A stretch of DNA of 64,000 nt from Sequoia sempervirens. Its lineage: Eukaryota > Streptophyta > Pinopsida > Cupressales > Cupressaceae. The notes beneath the pieces are model-generated. The model was not told the DNA's origin. It did not search any database and saw nothing but the letters and a program-made list of their open reading frames with translations. Shown in pieces: positions 44,490 to 56,910 of the stretch (position 1 is its first letter; each line of letters begins with the position of its first letter). The stretch lies in contig VDFB02000003.1 of the NCBI GenBank assembly GCA_007258455.2, positions 40,117,986 to 40,181,985 on the forward strand. Direction: 5' to 3'. The translations under genes and the position numbers were made by a program.

Positions 44490-45303
44490 TGTTTGGGGCA
44501 GTGTAGGTTTCGTGTAGATAGTCCCACTTTCTTGCTTTCATTAGAGTAGGTTTTTGTTGTAGATTAGTTTGCTTAAGGGTGGTCTCTTTATTGTTTTCTT
44601 TTTATTTTCTACTTTGGTTAGTGTAGGTGTTTTCTTTCCATTTTGTTGTCACTTTACTGTTGCTTTGCTCGGGGTCCCTCTGCTTTTAGTTGGGCACATC
44701 TGTGCACACAACAACCATACGCATCACTTGGTGTTCTACATATTTCTATTTTAAACTCTAATCAGGTTTTATGGGTGGATGGTGAAGGTATTTTGTTAGT
44801 GCCAAGTGATTTGGGTGTTTGATCCAAAGAGGATAAGTCATTGGTTTATTCCAACTCCAATGTATTCTAAAATCTTATATATTTTACATATTTAAAAGAA
44901 TCAGGAGGTCATTGTAGGTCCTTTGTGAAGTCTAGGTAAGTGAAAAATCTAAAATTTTGCTTTAGTGCCACTGTGATTCTCAACCTTGAACGCGAGCTTC
45001 ATTGCTTATCTGTTGAAATGAAAGGAATTGAAAAGAGAAAAATAAAAATAAAAGAAAGAAAAGAAAGAAAAGAAAAACATTGAAAATAAAAAGAAAGAAG
45101 AAATTCAACATTTCAGGAGGATCCGAGCAACTCTACTGAGGCTATGGACGCCTAGCTAGTAGTAGAGCAATGTTTAGTAGAATCACAACAACAACCTTGT
45201 CAGGGCTATGGATGTTTGACTAGCAGCGAGGCAATGTCTTAGATGCTTTTGGAGTTAGAATACACTACGTAGCTTAACTTAACGGAGCATGGGATCTTGT
45301 AGT
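44490..45303. other. no gene; contains a long purine tract and a direct repeat
   Basis: A ~90-base tract of A and G (45015-45105: repeats of AAAGAAAAG-type words) could be a polypurine primer site or a simple repeat. It is followed by two related ~65-bp segments (about 45115-45175 and 45190-45245) sharing GGGCTATGGATG/GAGGCTATGGACG and GAGCAATGT/GAGGCAATGT. Confidence 0.6.
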
Positions 45304-46780
45304 TGTTACCTGATTTTCACCTATGGGCTCAACCTGGCAAGACCAAATTATGTTTCAGGTGTTCATAAAGGCCAAGTGGAGACATTGTTGTGCATGATTA
45401 AATCATACCCTTGATGTATTTTTCAAGGAGCTCAGTTGAAATTTTTCCTCAGTCAAAGTTTGGCATAAAGTTCCTCTAAGGAAAAAGTCGGCAAGACCTT
45501 CTAGTTGTCTTGCCGATCAGCAGGGGTTCTATTCATTTTGAAATGTCTCGGTCGGAAAGAAATTTTCATCGCTAATAGGTCTTGCTGAGGGAATAAGGTC
45601 ATGCTGAAATGGAGGGTCTCAACAAAATTTGGGGCTCTCGCTGTGATGTCTCGGCGACTAGCAAGGGTCATGCTGATAGTGGTTCACCGGGGAGCTCTCA
45701 GCATAAAGTTATTCCTTCGGCGAAGGGTCTACCTGAGGAGGTGGGGTCTCAACGAATGGAGGTGCCATCGACCAATGCCTAACCAAAAGAATGGTTGAGC
45801 TCACCAAGAGTTGAAGCCTTCACCGTAAGGTCTTGCCGATCAAATGAAGTTTCATCGAAAGAATGGAGCCCTCGGTGTAGTTTTGAGCTCAGGGAGATGT
45901 CTCAGCGACAGAGTGAGGTCTCGCCGAAAGGCTGTGAGTTTGGCGTGAAGTCTTCCCAACCCCCTAGGGTCCTACCGACAGATGGTGAAATGAGCTCACC
46001 GAAGGATTTTTCCTTCGGCATAAGATCCTGTCGAAATGGAGGTCTTAGCGAAAGTTTGTGCCTTCGCTATGATGTCTCCCCGACCGAGGGTGGTCTTGCC
46101 AAAACAAAAAGGTTTCAGTGTAATGTTTGGTGCTCAGTGTAAGGTCTTGTAGACCACTGATAGTCTTGCCAAAATAGAAAGGGACATTAGTAAGACTCTT
46201 GCCACCCGCTGTGAAGTCTTCTTGACCGGTGGGAGTCACGTCAAAGGTTGTTCACAAAGCCAGCATCGAGGAGAGTTGTTTACCTTTTGGGGAGAGGTCT
46301 CATCGACTATTGAATGTCTCACTAAAGATTATGCCTTCGGTGTAATCTCTTATTGACCAGGAAGCTCTTGCTGATAGTGGTCCACAAGGTCGAGCTCAAG
46401 GAGACTCTGAGAGAAATATTTGCACTCGACATGATGTCCTGCCGACAAGCAAGATCTCAGCGATGGAAAAGGATATCAGTATGAATAAATGGAACCCACT
46501 ATGACCTCTTGTCGATGAATTTTTGTCTTGCCGATGGTGTATATGATAGTGATATAACTCTTGAGGCTCGTCGAGACTCTTGGCCAAATGGCTTACACTC
46601 GCTAGGACCTCTATCCAACAGCGATAGTTTGGGCGACCATATTTGACATCGGTGTAACTCTAGATGCTCGCTATGAGGTCTTGTCGACTGTCATGTGTCT
46701 ATGCCGATAGCTGCTATGAGGTGTAATCGCACCGAGGAGACACGACTAGTGTCTCATCGACATGCGATTCTGTAGGAAGA
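45304..46780 (+). repeat. degenerate GC-richer repeat region with LTR-like start
   Basis: It opens TGTTACCTGATTTTCACCTA, like the first ~40 bases of the E5 LTR. From about 45480 to 46780 it is made of degenerate short units containing GTCTTGCCGA, GTCTCGCCGAAAG, CCTTCGGCG and variants at irregular 30-50 bp spacing. Because CTTCGGCGA and TCGCCGAAG are complementary, the region can form many small hairpins. The short open frames across it are accidental. Confidence 0.6.
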
Positions 46781-48249
46781 ACTTTTGACCGCCCAAAGAA
46801 TCTACGTGGCATGAGTTCAACCAATCAAGGGGAGCTAAGGGTGAACCATTGACTAATTGACTACCTCTCTAAAGAAGATCAACTGAATGAAGGAAACATG
46901 GATCTGCTCTGTGATCAAGGGTGATGAATCGATTCGAAGGCACTAGTGTTGTCTCTATTTAGGCCAACTATAGGGAATCTGATGTTGTTTCTAGAAGGGA
47001 TCAACTTGCAGAAATATCTAGAGCAAGAATCAGGCAAAAAGGAAGAGGAAGTAGTGAGTCACAGTAACGGCTAGAATATCTACTGGCACAGGGAGCTCGA
47101 CATTAATGATAATGCTTTAAAGAATTCAAAGCAGCCCTTCAAGTAAGTTCGAGGATAGCCATGGAGGCCAGAAGTAAATGAAAGTATTCCATAAGATCTA
47201 AAAGCTTCTCCTGGGAGCAACTCTTCACCAAGATGGACAGCGGGGATGCGCTTGAGGGTAGCATTAACTTCATTTCAAAAGATCTAGGGGCGGATTTTTT
47301 TTTTTTTGAAGGGTGATATTTTGTAAGCCCTAAGGGCCAATATAATTTTGTATATAAGGGGATTTTTCCTCTTTGTAAAGGGAGTTCTTAGGATGATTTT
47401 TTGAAGTTTTGTGACTTTTGGCAGTCCTCTCTCATATTAGAAAACTTTTGTAACTCAATTTTGGAGATGTAATTTAGTAAAGACCTTGATTATTATTGAT
47501 TTGAAGCTCTTGCCTACTTTCTCTTTTCATTTTTGTGTTCAGTTAGTTGATTGATCAAGCTTTTAGTGAGGTAAATGTTTGTTTCCTTTGAGCTTTGTCT
47601 CAAATTTTAGAACCTTTATGCAAAAAGCATGTTTTTGTAGGTTACAAATTGTGTCAAAAGATGTAATGAATTTCAGATGTGAAATTAACTTTCCTTCTAG
47701 GAATCTTAGCACCAGGACCTGTTTGTGAAACACTTTTTGCAAAAATATATACAGAGGTGAGTTGTACAAAATTGTCTTTAGTCATTGCAAGAAAGTGTAT
47801 GAAGTCTAGTTTCAAATCCAAGTAACATTTAGGTGCATCACCATAGGATTTAATTTTCATTTTAATGCACTCCTTATCCCTTTTCCTTACAAGATCAGTA
47901 GTTAGGTGGCACCGTAGGAAGTCGGCCTTCTCCAAAGGTTGACCTCTATTTACAAGAAACCCACATCTTTAGAGGTCTTCCCATGTTACACTGAGGTGTT
48001 GATCATCAGGTTCAACAGGGTACAACTTCAGCTGATAATAGTAGCAACTGAAGGATGGGAATTAACGCAATTGCACACACTTGGATTTTTAGCATACTGA
48101 AGGTTGAGTTGACTAGTGGTTTTGATCCTTTGGTTGAGAATCTAGTTTGTTTGCTATAGCATGAAGATTAGAACCAAATATTTTGGGTTCATGATTCTAG
48201 TTTTTCATCAAAATGCTCTGGAGCATTTCCCCAGCGAGTCACCATCTAT
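46781..48249. other. E4 interior, no gene; LTR-promoter-like block
   Basis: Near 47320-47400 the series TTTTGTAAGCCCTAAGGGCC, TTGTATATAAGGGG and TCTTTGTAAAGGGAG looks like the promoter-start part of a plant LTR in + orientation. Together with the LTR-like start at 45304 this may be an old LTR of another family inside E4. I could not find its end. The rest (47560-48249) has no supported frame. Confidence 0.45.
48228..48244 (-). other. primer-site-like motif beside E4 right LTR
   Basis: On the - strand TGGTGACTCGCTGGGGA lies five bases beyond the inner edge of the right LTR. It resembles the Ogre/Tat-type primer-binding site and the E2 site. In the + orientation assumed for E4 a polypurine tract is expected here, but none is seen, so this motif conflicts with that orientation. 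Confidence 0.5.
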
Positions 48250-48944
48250 TGTGCATGTTTTGCACACATGCCCCACCTAAGACAGGGACCCCCTCTTTTC
48301 ACTCCTGACAGGTCATTTTCGTTCCTGTCTCATTTTGTGTGCCCCTTTTTCAAGCCCAAATTGGTCATGTTCCTTCAAGCGATCAAATTTCCCTAACCAA
48401 ATTCACCTACCTAATTTTCACTAAGTCCTTTGCTTTCACAAAAATTCCCCTACAAGTTTCCCTTCATCTATTTCCCCAGTGTCCCTCAAGCCTCATAGAC
48501 CTGCAACTGTGGTTTCTCACTCATGTTTTTCCACTGAGTGGCAATTGACGCACAACTTCCGCCCACATGTCGAGATCTACACTTAGTTTCTCCATCTAAG
48601 CCTTAACCAAGCATCCAAATGAGTGTGGGTTTCCACATCTCACCTAACCCGGGTTCACCATCCCAAGAAATCAATGCATGACATTAATGGAAATTAGCCT
48701 ATAAATGTTGCTCCATGCCCTTCATTTTACCTAGGGCGTTTGAATTTGAGGGAGAAACAAAGTCCCCTGCTTCCTTTTCTACTTTTTGCCTTGCTCCTGC
48801 TGACTCAGTCCCTTCTCACATGCTTCGTGTTTTCCATCATTTTTTTACTTTGGGGACAATTTTCCTATGGATTTGGGATTTTTTTGTGATGCCTAAGTGA
48901 ACTGCCAAGGTTTTGTTATGTTTTGGGAAGTTTTAGGAATTTCA

Positions 48945-50480
48945 TTGCGGGTTGTCATCCCTCTGTCACCATTGGAATTTTCCTTTCAGGCCGTCGTCCC
49001 TTTGTCGTCATTGAAACTTTCCTTTTAGGTTGTCATCCCTCCATTGCCATCAAAAATTTCCTTTTGGGCCATCATCCCTCTGTCACTGTTGAAGCTTTCC
49101 TTGTCGATTGTTGTGTGCTCATTATCGTTTTAAAAGGGTGACGACCCTCTAGCTTCCCCCTTCCAAATCTCCGCATTTCTGGAATGGGTGCAAACTTCAA
49201 GTTTTCATCATCTAGGGACCATCAAATGAATTTCTTCACATGCCTAAAGGTCTTTGCATCAAATTTTCCATGTGTTTAGACATTGTGGAACTTTCCTTGT
49301 GGGTCGTCATCCCTCTATGGCCATTTGGGAACTTTCCTTTTAGGTCGTCATCCCCCAGTGGCCATTTGGGAACTTTCCTTTCAAGTCATCGTCCTTCCGT
49401 CACCCTCATAAATTTCCTTTTGGGTCAACGTCCCTTTGTGTCCATTTAGGAACTTTCCTTGTGGTCCTCCATGTGTGGGTCATCATGTGCTCATTGTCAT
49501 TTTAAAAGGGCGGTGACCCTCTAGCTTCCCCCTTCCAAATTTTTTGTATTTTTCAAATTGAGTCAAATATTAAGGAAATATGTCTTGGCACTCTTTCCAC
49601 CCTTTTTCCCATGCGCTAAAATTGAAAAATATCAAATTTACTAAGTTTTGTGAAGTTGTGAAACTTTCCTTGTGGGCCGTCGTCCCTCTATGGCCGTTTG
49701 GGAACTTTCCTTTCGGGTCGTCCCTTCGTGGCCATTTGTGAACTTTCCTTTCAAGCCACCATCCCTCCATGGTCATTTGGGAACTTTCCTTTCGATCCAC
49801 CATCCCTTCGTGGCCATTTGGGAACTTTCCTTTTCAGGTCATTGTCCCTCCATGGCCATTTGGAAACTTTCCTTACGAGCTGCCATCCCTCTGTGGCCAT
49901 TTGGGAAATTTCCTTGTGAGTTGTCATCCCTTTATTGCCGTTTGAAAACTTTCCTTTTGGGTCACTATCCCTCCATGGCCGTATGGAAACTTTCCTTTCA
50001 AGTTGTTGTCCCTCCAAGGCCATTTGGAAACTTTCCTTTCGAGTTGTCATCCCTTTGTGGCCATTTGGGAACTTTCTGCGAGTTGTCGTCCCTCTGTAGC
50101 CATTTGGAAAATTTCTTTTTAGGGCGTCGTCCCTTCATGGTTGTTTGGAAACTTCCCTTGCGGGTCATCATCTCTATTGCCATCTGTTTGGGAACTTCCC
50201 TTGCGGGCTATTATCCTTCTATTTTTGTCTGTTTGGGAACTTCCCTTGCGAGCCACCATCCCTTTGTTGCCATCTATGGGAACTTTCCTCGTGGGCCACC
50301 ATCCATCATCCCTCTATCGACTTCCCTCCATTGTCGTTCGTCATTCATCTATCGTAGTCCCTCTACCACCGTCTATCATCCCTCCATCGCGTTGGTCTGT
50401 CCGCCACCCAACGTCCGTCGTCTATTGTCCATCTGTCATCCACCACCTATCATCCACTGTCTGCCTATTGTCTGTTGTCT
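48945..50480 (+). repeat. 39-41 bp minisatellite in E4 right LTR
   Basis: The same unit type as in the left LTR, in three blocks. In the third block CATCCC/CGTCCC-type words start at 49681, 49719, 49760, 49801 and 49843, so spacing is mostly 41 bp with occasional 38 or 42. This array has more units than the left one, showing that copy number changed after insertion or was unequal at reverse transcription. Confidence 0.9.
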
Positions 50481-51240
50481 ATCATCTGCCTTCCTTCTTA
50501 CCTAGGGGAAGCCCACACCCTTGAACCCACATTTATGTTTGTGGTCCAAATGAGCTCCAAATATGAATATTATGATCTTTTGATGAAACATGGATGGATC
50601 TAACAAGGATTTTGGAGGATTTGACTAGTGTTTGTCTTGATTTGCGTATAAAATCACTTATGGCACTTCATTTATCTAGAATTCAAGAAACCTACCATGG
50701 GTCCATCGGGGAGGCCCATTCATCAAGCTAAACAAGAAAAAGGAAAATTGCTCCTTTCACCACTCATTTATGCTTGCCTCTTCCCCTAGCACCCATCAAT
50801 AGAGCTAGTATTACAAGCAAGCCTATGTCAGGGGAGTTAGTGACAAATCTATAAAGGGTGGCCTTAAAGGTGGTGGGAGGGACCGGTTGTTTCCTCCCTT
50901 CAAACAAACGATCATGATCTATCAGGAGCTGTCTCATTAGACCATTTGATCCATTTAACAATGATGCAAATTTGCAAGCAAGTTGTACTTGATTGGTTGA
51001 AGGATACTACAAATGCACCAACAAGAAGGAAACTTTTGAACAGTTTCATCTAGAGCAAAAGGGAAATTAGCTAGAAGACAAAATTTCTACAATGACTAGC
51101 CACTACATAACAAAATAGAGAAAAGACAAGGAATGTATTTTTAATTTCTGTATAATGAGGGGTAGGTGAAGCCCTAGTGCAATCAAATCAGAGCCACACA
51201 ATGTAATTCAATCCTAGCCATTCATTTGGGCTTTGGAAAA

Positions 51241-51252
51241 CTATAAATAGGG
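51241..51252 (+). promoter_or_regulatory. E4 right LTR TATA box
   Basis: CTATAAATAGGG followed by CATTTGTAAAAGG, matching the left LTR box at 40975. In a 3' LTR this block would mark the U3-R border. Confidence 0.78.
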
Positions 51253-52097
51253 ATCCTCCCATCATTTGTAAAAGGTTGGAGAGTTGGTGTAAAGGAATTT
51301 TGCAACAATAGATAGCTAAATTGCATTATTCATGGATGTTTCTCTTGTGTTTCTTCATTAAGCATGCATGGTTCTACTTCCCTATTAGTTTATTTGTTAG
51401 TTTCTTGAATGGAAGTGATGATGGTGTTTGCTATTACTATATTTGATGAATTTCCAGCTCATGCTTTTTGTGGTTTGTTGATGATGAATCACTTTGTAAA
51501 GCTAGTATGAGCTTCCTTACTTCATTTTTTCCACTTGGTTCAATTTCATGTTCGTGATGTGTGTATGCAATCTAAAAATCTGCAGTCCTTAGAAGATTAC
51601 ACTGGTTTTTGTAACTATACATTCCTCTTGGCCAAGAAAAAACTAGTTTAGTGAGTTTGTCTACTGTAGTAGCCTCCATGATCATTGTTCATTCATAGTT
51701 TTAGGTCTAGGAACTTCCTCTCTTCCCTACCCTTTTTTCCTTTTTTTTAATAGGTGACCTAAGCTAAGGTTCATTGTAGATTGTAAAGCCAAATCTAAAG
51801 CTAAATGGGAGTTCTAGACTATTATTTGAACTTGCAACAACTGAGCAACAATTTCTACATCCTAAGAACTCCATTTGTAGACCGAACTTGCCACACTTTG
51901 TAACTCATCTATAAGTTTGCCTTGTGATTCCAACAAATCACATGAAAGAACTGAGATATTTCAAGCATTGTCACGACCTGACTTTAGAGACCTTGGGATA
52001 GTGTTATGCAATTTGATTGTGGAAGATTGTCTTTCAAAAGAGGTAGTGCACCTAATGCATTACATGTGTTGATAAGTGCATAAAAAGCACATCAACA

Positions 52098-52390
52098 TGT
52101 ATTTCCTCAATAGTTTCATCTAGATCTAAGATGAGGGACTCTACAAACAAACAAGATATGTCTAATAGAAATTGATCCCAATGGACTAAATCCAAAAGAC
52201 ATAATTGATCATGCTGCAATGAATCATTGGAGGCTCTCAAAGAAGCATCTCTAGAATCTAAATCTACAACAAGTGATGTTTATGTAATCTCAACATGAGG
52301 ATGAGAAGCAAGAGAAGCCTCTATGTCCTCTAAAAATTGAATACGTGCATAATACTTAAGCTCCTCTTAAGTATCATCATTAAAGGGTAT
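52098..52390. repeat. further partial copy of the 37091-37675 frame
   Basis: It opens with TTTCCTCAATAGTTTCATCT and GATGAGGGACTCTACAAACA, as at 37489 and 37939, then continues with TTGATCCCAATGGACTAAAT and GGAGGCTCTCAAAGAAGCAT, like the frame at 37091-37675 read in the same direction. It fills the gap between E4 and E5. Confidence 0.8.
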
Positions 52391-55300
52391 CGTTACCTAT
52401 TTTTCACTATGAGCTCAAACAGGTAGAGCTGAATCTAATTCATCATTGATAGGTACATAAATTTTCATGTTTTTTTGTTAAAGTATTCATTGATTATCAT
52501 AGAGATCACTTTACATCTGAATCATAGTTTTATTGTGCAAGTATTTGAAATAGAAAATTGAGAATTTGCATAATAATGTTTTTTATTCATTTTGTAAACA
52601 TAATGAATCTCGCACAAGCCATGAGAATAACTGAATTTGATTATGAAAACCAAATGATGAATAAAAAATTCAAGGACAAACTACACTATTAAACATAACG
52701 TAAGCATAAAGAAGAGGAGAAATTCATCATTGTTTGTAATGATGAATCACTTTCGTTGGTGTCTTCAGTCGTCGTGTCTCCAAGCAGCTGCAGCCTCGTT
52801 TCCTCGCTCCATGAACCTGCAAAATTGTAAAGGAAATGGTTTTAGAGGTGTACTCTAAGAAATGATGAATTACATTTTGCCTTATGCCTACGCTACCAAC
52901 AGGAATGTAATTGGTATTAAATCAAGCATTCACCAGATGAAAAGTTGACAATAAAAAAAAAAAACATAACTCAATGGAAGCTTTCAACTTCTTTTATTTT
53001 GCTAACATGTTTATTTCAATGTGCAGGAATAGGTTCATCATGTTCAAGATCATTTTTATCAGATATGTGGAGTAAAATGGGCTCCCACAAGGGTAGTGCT
53101 TGGCATATCATGAGGAAACCTCTCCTTCACATCATATATGAGAGTTATTTAATCAAAGAAAGAAACAATCATCATTAGACTGTCATCAAGAAGTCTAATT
53201 CAGCATGTGAAGACAATTTAAGCAATTATCTTTTGCTCATCAAGACAAATAGAAATTAAATTGTTTATTTCAATATCAGAGCAGCATAGTCCATTCCGAC
53301 ATTCAAGAGACAAAATAGATTAATCCATAACAACATCATTATGCAAAGCAAGTTCACATCTGCTCTTATTTCAAAAAGAGTTAACACGGTCATAGAAACA
53401 TGATTTGAAGTTTCAAAATATATGCTACAAGACTGTCATGTTGACAATAACAATGCATGGTTCAGTCAATCAAAGAAGGGACAGTCAATGATGCTCTTTT
53501 AAAAGGATACATCAAGAGAAAGCATATTGACAATGAAAGAAAACAGTCCAAAAGAACACTATTTTTGAAGTGTCGTTTCTTCATTTTTTATATTAACAAA
53601 GCATGAAAGATTGTGTGCTTTAGAATGTATGCTCAAAGCAAGATACCATTAAATGAATTAGTCTGAAAGCTAGTGGAAAATTTTAAAGAAAAAAGAGCCA
53701 AAGCCAAGTATTTACACAGTATACCAGAGTGCTCTTACACTATATGGAATCAAGAAACTTTTGTGCTACAGGTGTGCATTAGTGGAGCAACAAAAGATTA
53801 ATGAAAAATGAATGGAGGAGCTAGATCTGGAAAGAGTAAGAATGCTGATACAAAACTAGTAAAAGTAAAATGTTTTGAATTGTCAAAATCTCAAAGGACA
53901 GTCATTAATTTTTAGTGCTAAGTAACAAATGCTTATTTTTGAAAAAACATGACATTGACAGCCATTAGTGGAGCAACAATTAAATTCTTTGAAAAAACAA
54001 CAATACAAAATGACAGTACCATGAGAGGCTTCCATGCACGTGCATATAAGGTTTTCAAAGGTTATATATGAAAACTAAATCAAATGATTCATTGTAGATT
54101 GTTATCCAAGTATAGGGAACTAGTTCATTTACATGAGAATATATCTTACTTTCCAAATAACAATGAATGAAAGGAGACAGTGAAGCTGATTCAGATATAG
54201 AATTGGAAAAATGCAAGCATTACATTCATAGACAAAAGGAATGTTGTCTCAGAAAATGCATGACATGTGATACCTTAAAATTCTTGTTTGAAATAAGAAT
54301 AAGCAACAATAGAAAAGTATAATGCTTATTAAGTTGTTGAGTGTAATGATGAGCAACAATTATGAATAGCAATATTTAGCAATATATGTTTAAAGCTACA
54401 GCCAACTTTCAGTTTTAATATTTTATCAAGTGACAGTCACAGTCATGAGAACAGTACAGAGAAGCATACGGAGGAGCTCAACAAGGGCGTTCAGAGATTT
54501 CTTTTAGTTACTAAATAACATAAGGGTTTTTGCAATTTTTTCTTCAAATAAGAGATACCCACGTTCAGAAAACAAGAAGAGTGAAATGCTTTCATAGGCT
54601 GAACTTATATCAATGGAATTGAAATTCTCAAGAAAATCTATATCACAAAATCTCTTTTAAGCTTCTTCCTATCAAGTTACGGTCTAAGTCTCCAGCCAGC
54701 ATTTAAGCAGCGTGAATAATTATCAACAGAATAGATGTATTAGGATAATGGAGGGCGCAGCCAGAAAGGAGCAGAAGACATATACAAAATAGGAGAAAAT
54801 AGACTTACCAAAGCTTCCATGAACTATGTTTTCCATAAATCCTTTCATAGCATCTATTTACCAATGCAAGTCGTGCATTCAAGAGTTTTCATGGTAGCTA
54901 GAGTCAGACAAAGTGCAGAGATTGACATGGACAAAGAAATAACAAAGAATATATCAGATATTATGCACAACCATGGCTTTAAAGCTCATAAAATGCTATA
55001 TAATGGAGTCAAGATACCTCAAACTGGTAAAAAATGAACTTACCATATGAAAATCAGCAAGATTCAGTTCAGAAACGTCAAAAAAGTGCAAATTCAAGCC
55101 ATTTCATGGTGGAATTTCAAGTTCAAACCCTACTCAACAGTGGCAGCTAGCTTCTTCGTGAAGCTTCCTCAAAGTCAAAAGAATGATTAGGGTTCGATTT
55201 TGTCTTCCCTAAATCAGTATAAGTTTTAATTTTAATTTTTCTCTAATGATTTTTAATAATCATTATGTCTTATTTTTTGCCCATGGCTGCTTTGACTCTT

Positions 55301-56653
55301 AAGTCAATATTGCTTTTATCATTATGGTCGACTATTATCAAAAAATTTCCAACACAGATGATGGTCGATTAATATTTTTTGGAAATAGTGAATGCATATT
55401 GGAAATATGCTAAGTATAATGTAAGAAAGCCTGTGAGATGAGAATGAAGGCTTCTGATTTGACATTATGCCTCAATATTTTTCTTTCTTTTATTTTTGCA
55501 TTCTCAATGTAGCTTAATTGATTAAATGATACATTATAAATCATTTAATTAATTAGCTATCTTTACATGCAAATAAAAGACATGATATGATTTGATTAGA
55601 AGATCCATACAGATACAGGTAAAGCCAACTGGAGGACAAATTAATATCAAATTATTGACTGAAAATTTGTCATGCAAGAATGGACTTTGAGTTATCATGG
55701 ACGAATTGACTAAAGCAAGGAAAATTTTGCATGATTTTGGCTTACATTCAGAGGTTTCCAGTTTAGTTTGAGTTATAGATCAATTTCATGCTTTATGATT
55801 GCGAGTTCGAGATTGAATCCACTCATTTTTGCATGAGTTTGAACCTTATTTTCAGGAATTTTTGCTTCTGCTCAAATTTCACTTTGGAGTTGTCACTTTC
55901 TCACTGAAATTGACTTTCACTTTTTTGTTCATGCACTTTGAAGTGCATTCTCATTGTATATATTGAAATTTTTTATCTTTTTCATTTAGTTCTTGTTATT
56001 CATCCTTTGCATTCTGCAAAGTGAATGGCCATGTAACTCAACTTTCAGATTAATACAACAGTGTTTTTACAGGTTTACTTGTGTATTTTTGCAAAAGATT
56101 CCTTCAAATTGCAGTGAAATCAAAGTCTTCCTTGTCATTTGGTTGTTTTTATGAATGATTTGATGAAGTTTTATTGTGTTTAAATATCAAAACCTTTAAA
56201 ATCTGTCTCATTTATATTTGCATACATTCGAATAGTTAAAATCACAGGTCTAAGGTTGTGTAAAATGAATAATATTCTTCTCTGTTGTGAAAACCTTGTT
56301 TTCCTTCAAAGGTGATTTATTCAAGCCTTCCTTAGAATAGATTTTTGTGGTGAAACTGTCAAAATTGACTTTTGTGGTTAGTTTTCTAAGGTTTATTGTG
56401 AATCAAAATTGCAAATCTTTATCAATTAGGTGTGTCACCATCAATTTACAGTTTCTTGCATTTAGCAATAGTTCTTCTATCCTTTTTCCTAGTAAGTTAC
56501 CAATTATTAATTTGAGAATCATATAGGAAGCCGGCCTAGAATCCGGAGGTTCAATCTCGTTATAGGTCACGCACAACCTGAGTTTGATCCAATGTTTCAA
56601 CAAATTGCTGAATTTAATTATTCAAGTGTTCGGGTGCAATCTTTTTGACAACA
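52391..56653 (+). repeat. E5 left LTR (5' LTR), 4263 bp
   Basis: It runs from CGTTACCTATTTTTCAC to TTTTTGACAACA. It matches the right LTR throughout. In a ~195-bp stretch at the 3' end compared by eye I count about 14 differences, near 7 percent. It includes a TATA box at 55955 and a 77-codon open frame (52945-53178) that also occurs in the right LTR but has no recognised domain. Confidence 0.9.
55931..55966 (+). promoter_or_regulatory. E5 left LTR promoter: palindrome and TATA box
   Basis: The palindrome ATGCACTTTGAAGTGCAT (55931-55948) precedes TGTATATATTG (55955-55966). Both are kept in the right LTR at 62597-62614 and 62620-62632. The position, about 700 bp before the LTR end, fits the U3-R border. 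The palindrome could be a factor-binding site. Confidence 0.6.
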
Positions 56654-56658
56654 GTTTT

Positions 56659-56678
56659 TGGCACACCCAGTGGGACTC
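56659..56678 (+). other. E5 primer-binding site
   Basis: TGGCACACCCAGTGGGACTC lies five bases after the LTR end. It is a primer-binding-site form common in plant gypsy elements and matches the E1 site (TGGCATACCCGGTGGGATC) at all but four positions over 19 bases. This suggests a Tat-like autonomous partner. Confidence 0.88.
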
Positions 56679-56910
56679 TGAAGATCACTTCAAAGAAGAA
56701 ATTCAAAGATAGAAGTTGTTGTCCTAGTATACACAGCAACATATTTTCACCTTTTAGAGGTACATTTTTATACTTGGCGACTCCGAGCACATCTACTGGT
56801 TTCAACAAGTCTAGTGCTGGTATGTTTTGATTACAAGCCTAATATTCTGATTTCCAGCATTTATATGAGTAGTAATGACAAAATTTTATAGTTAGCATGT
56901 ATAACCACTT

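Larger units (their letters stand above)
38187..52097 (+). mobile_element. E4: giant-LTR retrotransposon without recognised pol
   Basis: Two long direct repeats (38187-41831 and 48250-52097) begin TGTGCA...TTGCACACA and end GCACATCAACA or ACACATCAACA, with ~6.4 kb between them. Each has a + strand TATA box about 850 bp before its end. A TGG-led primer-site-like sequence follows the left repeat. The interior carries a decayed frame with Cys/His motifs but no recognisable protease, RT, RNase H or integrase. This fits a LARD-type non-autonomous element. Caveats: the flanks (CCTAT and TGTAT) do not form a clean target duplication, and a primer-site-like motif in the opposite orientation precedes the right repeat. 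Confidence 0.75.
48250..52097 (+). repeat. E4 right LTR (3' LTR), 3848 bp
   Basis: It begins TGTGCATGTTTTGCACACA and ends AAAAGCACATCAACA. It repeats the whole layout of the left LTR, with the minisatellite blocks at about 48945-49105, 49285-49480 and 49665-50480 and a TATA box at 51241. It is about 200 bp longer, mostly from extra minisatellite units. Confidence 0.82.

Noticed and set aside
45015..45105. A/G-rich tract as definite polypurine tract of E4
   Set aside because: It is about 3.1 kb from the start of the E4 right LTR, so it cannot be that element's primer site; it may belong to an older embedded element or be a simple repeat.
49672..50505. Longest open frame of the window (277 codons)
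   Set aside because: Same minisatellite in the right LTR of E4; a composition artefact, not a gene.
52945..53178. 77-codon frame in the E5 LTR, also in the second LTR at 59626-59856
   Set aside because: Similarity between the two is explained by their being LTR copies. The encoded residues differ at many positions and no domain is recognised, so it is not supported as a gene.
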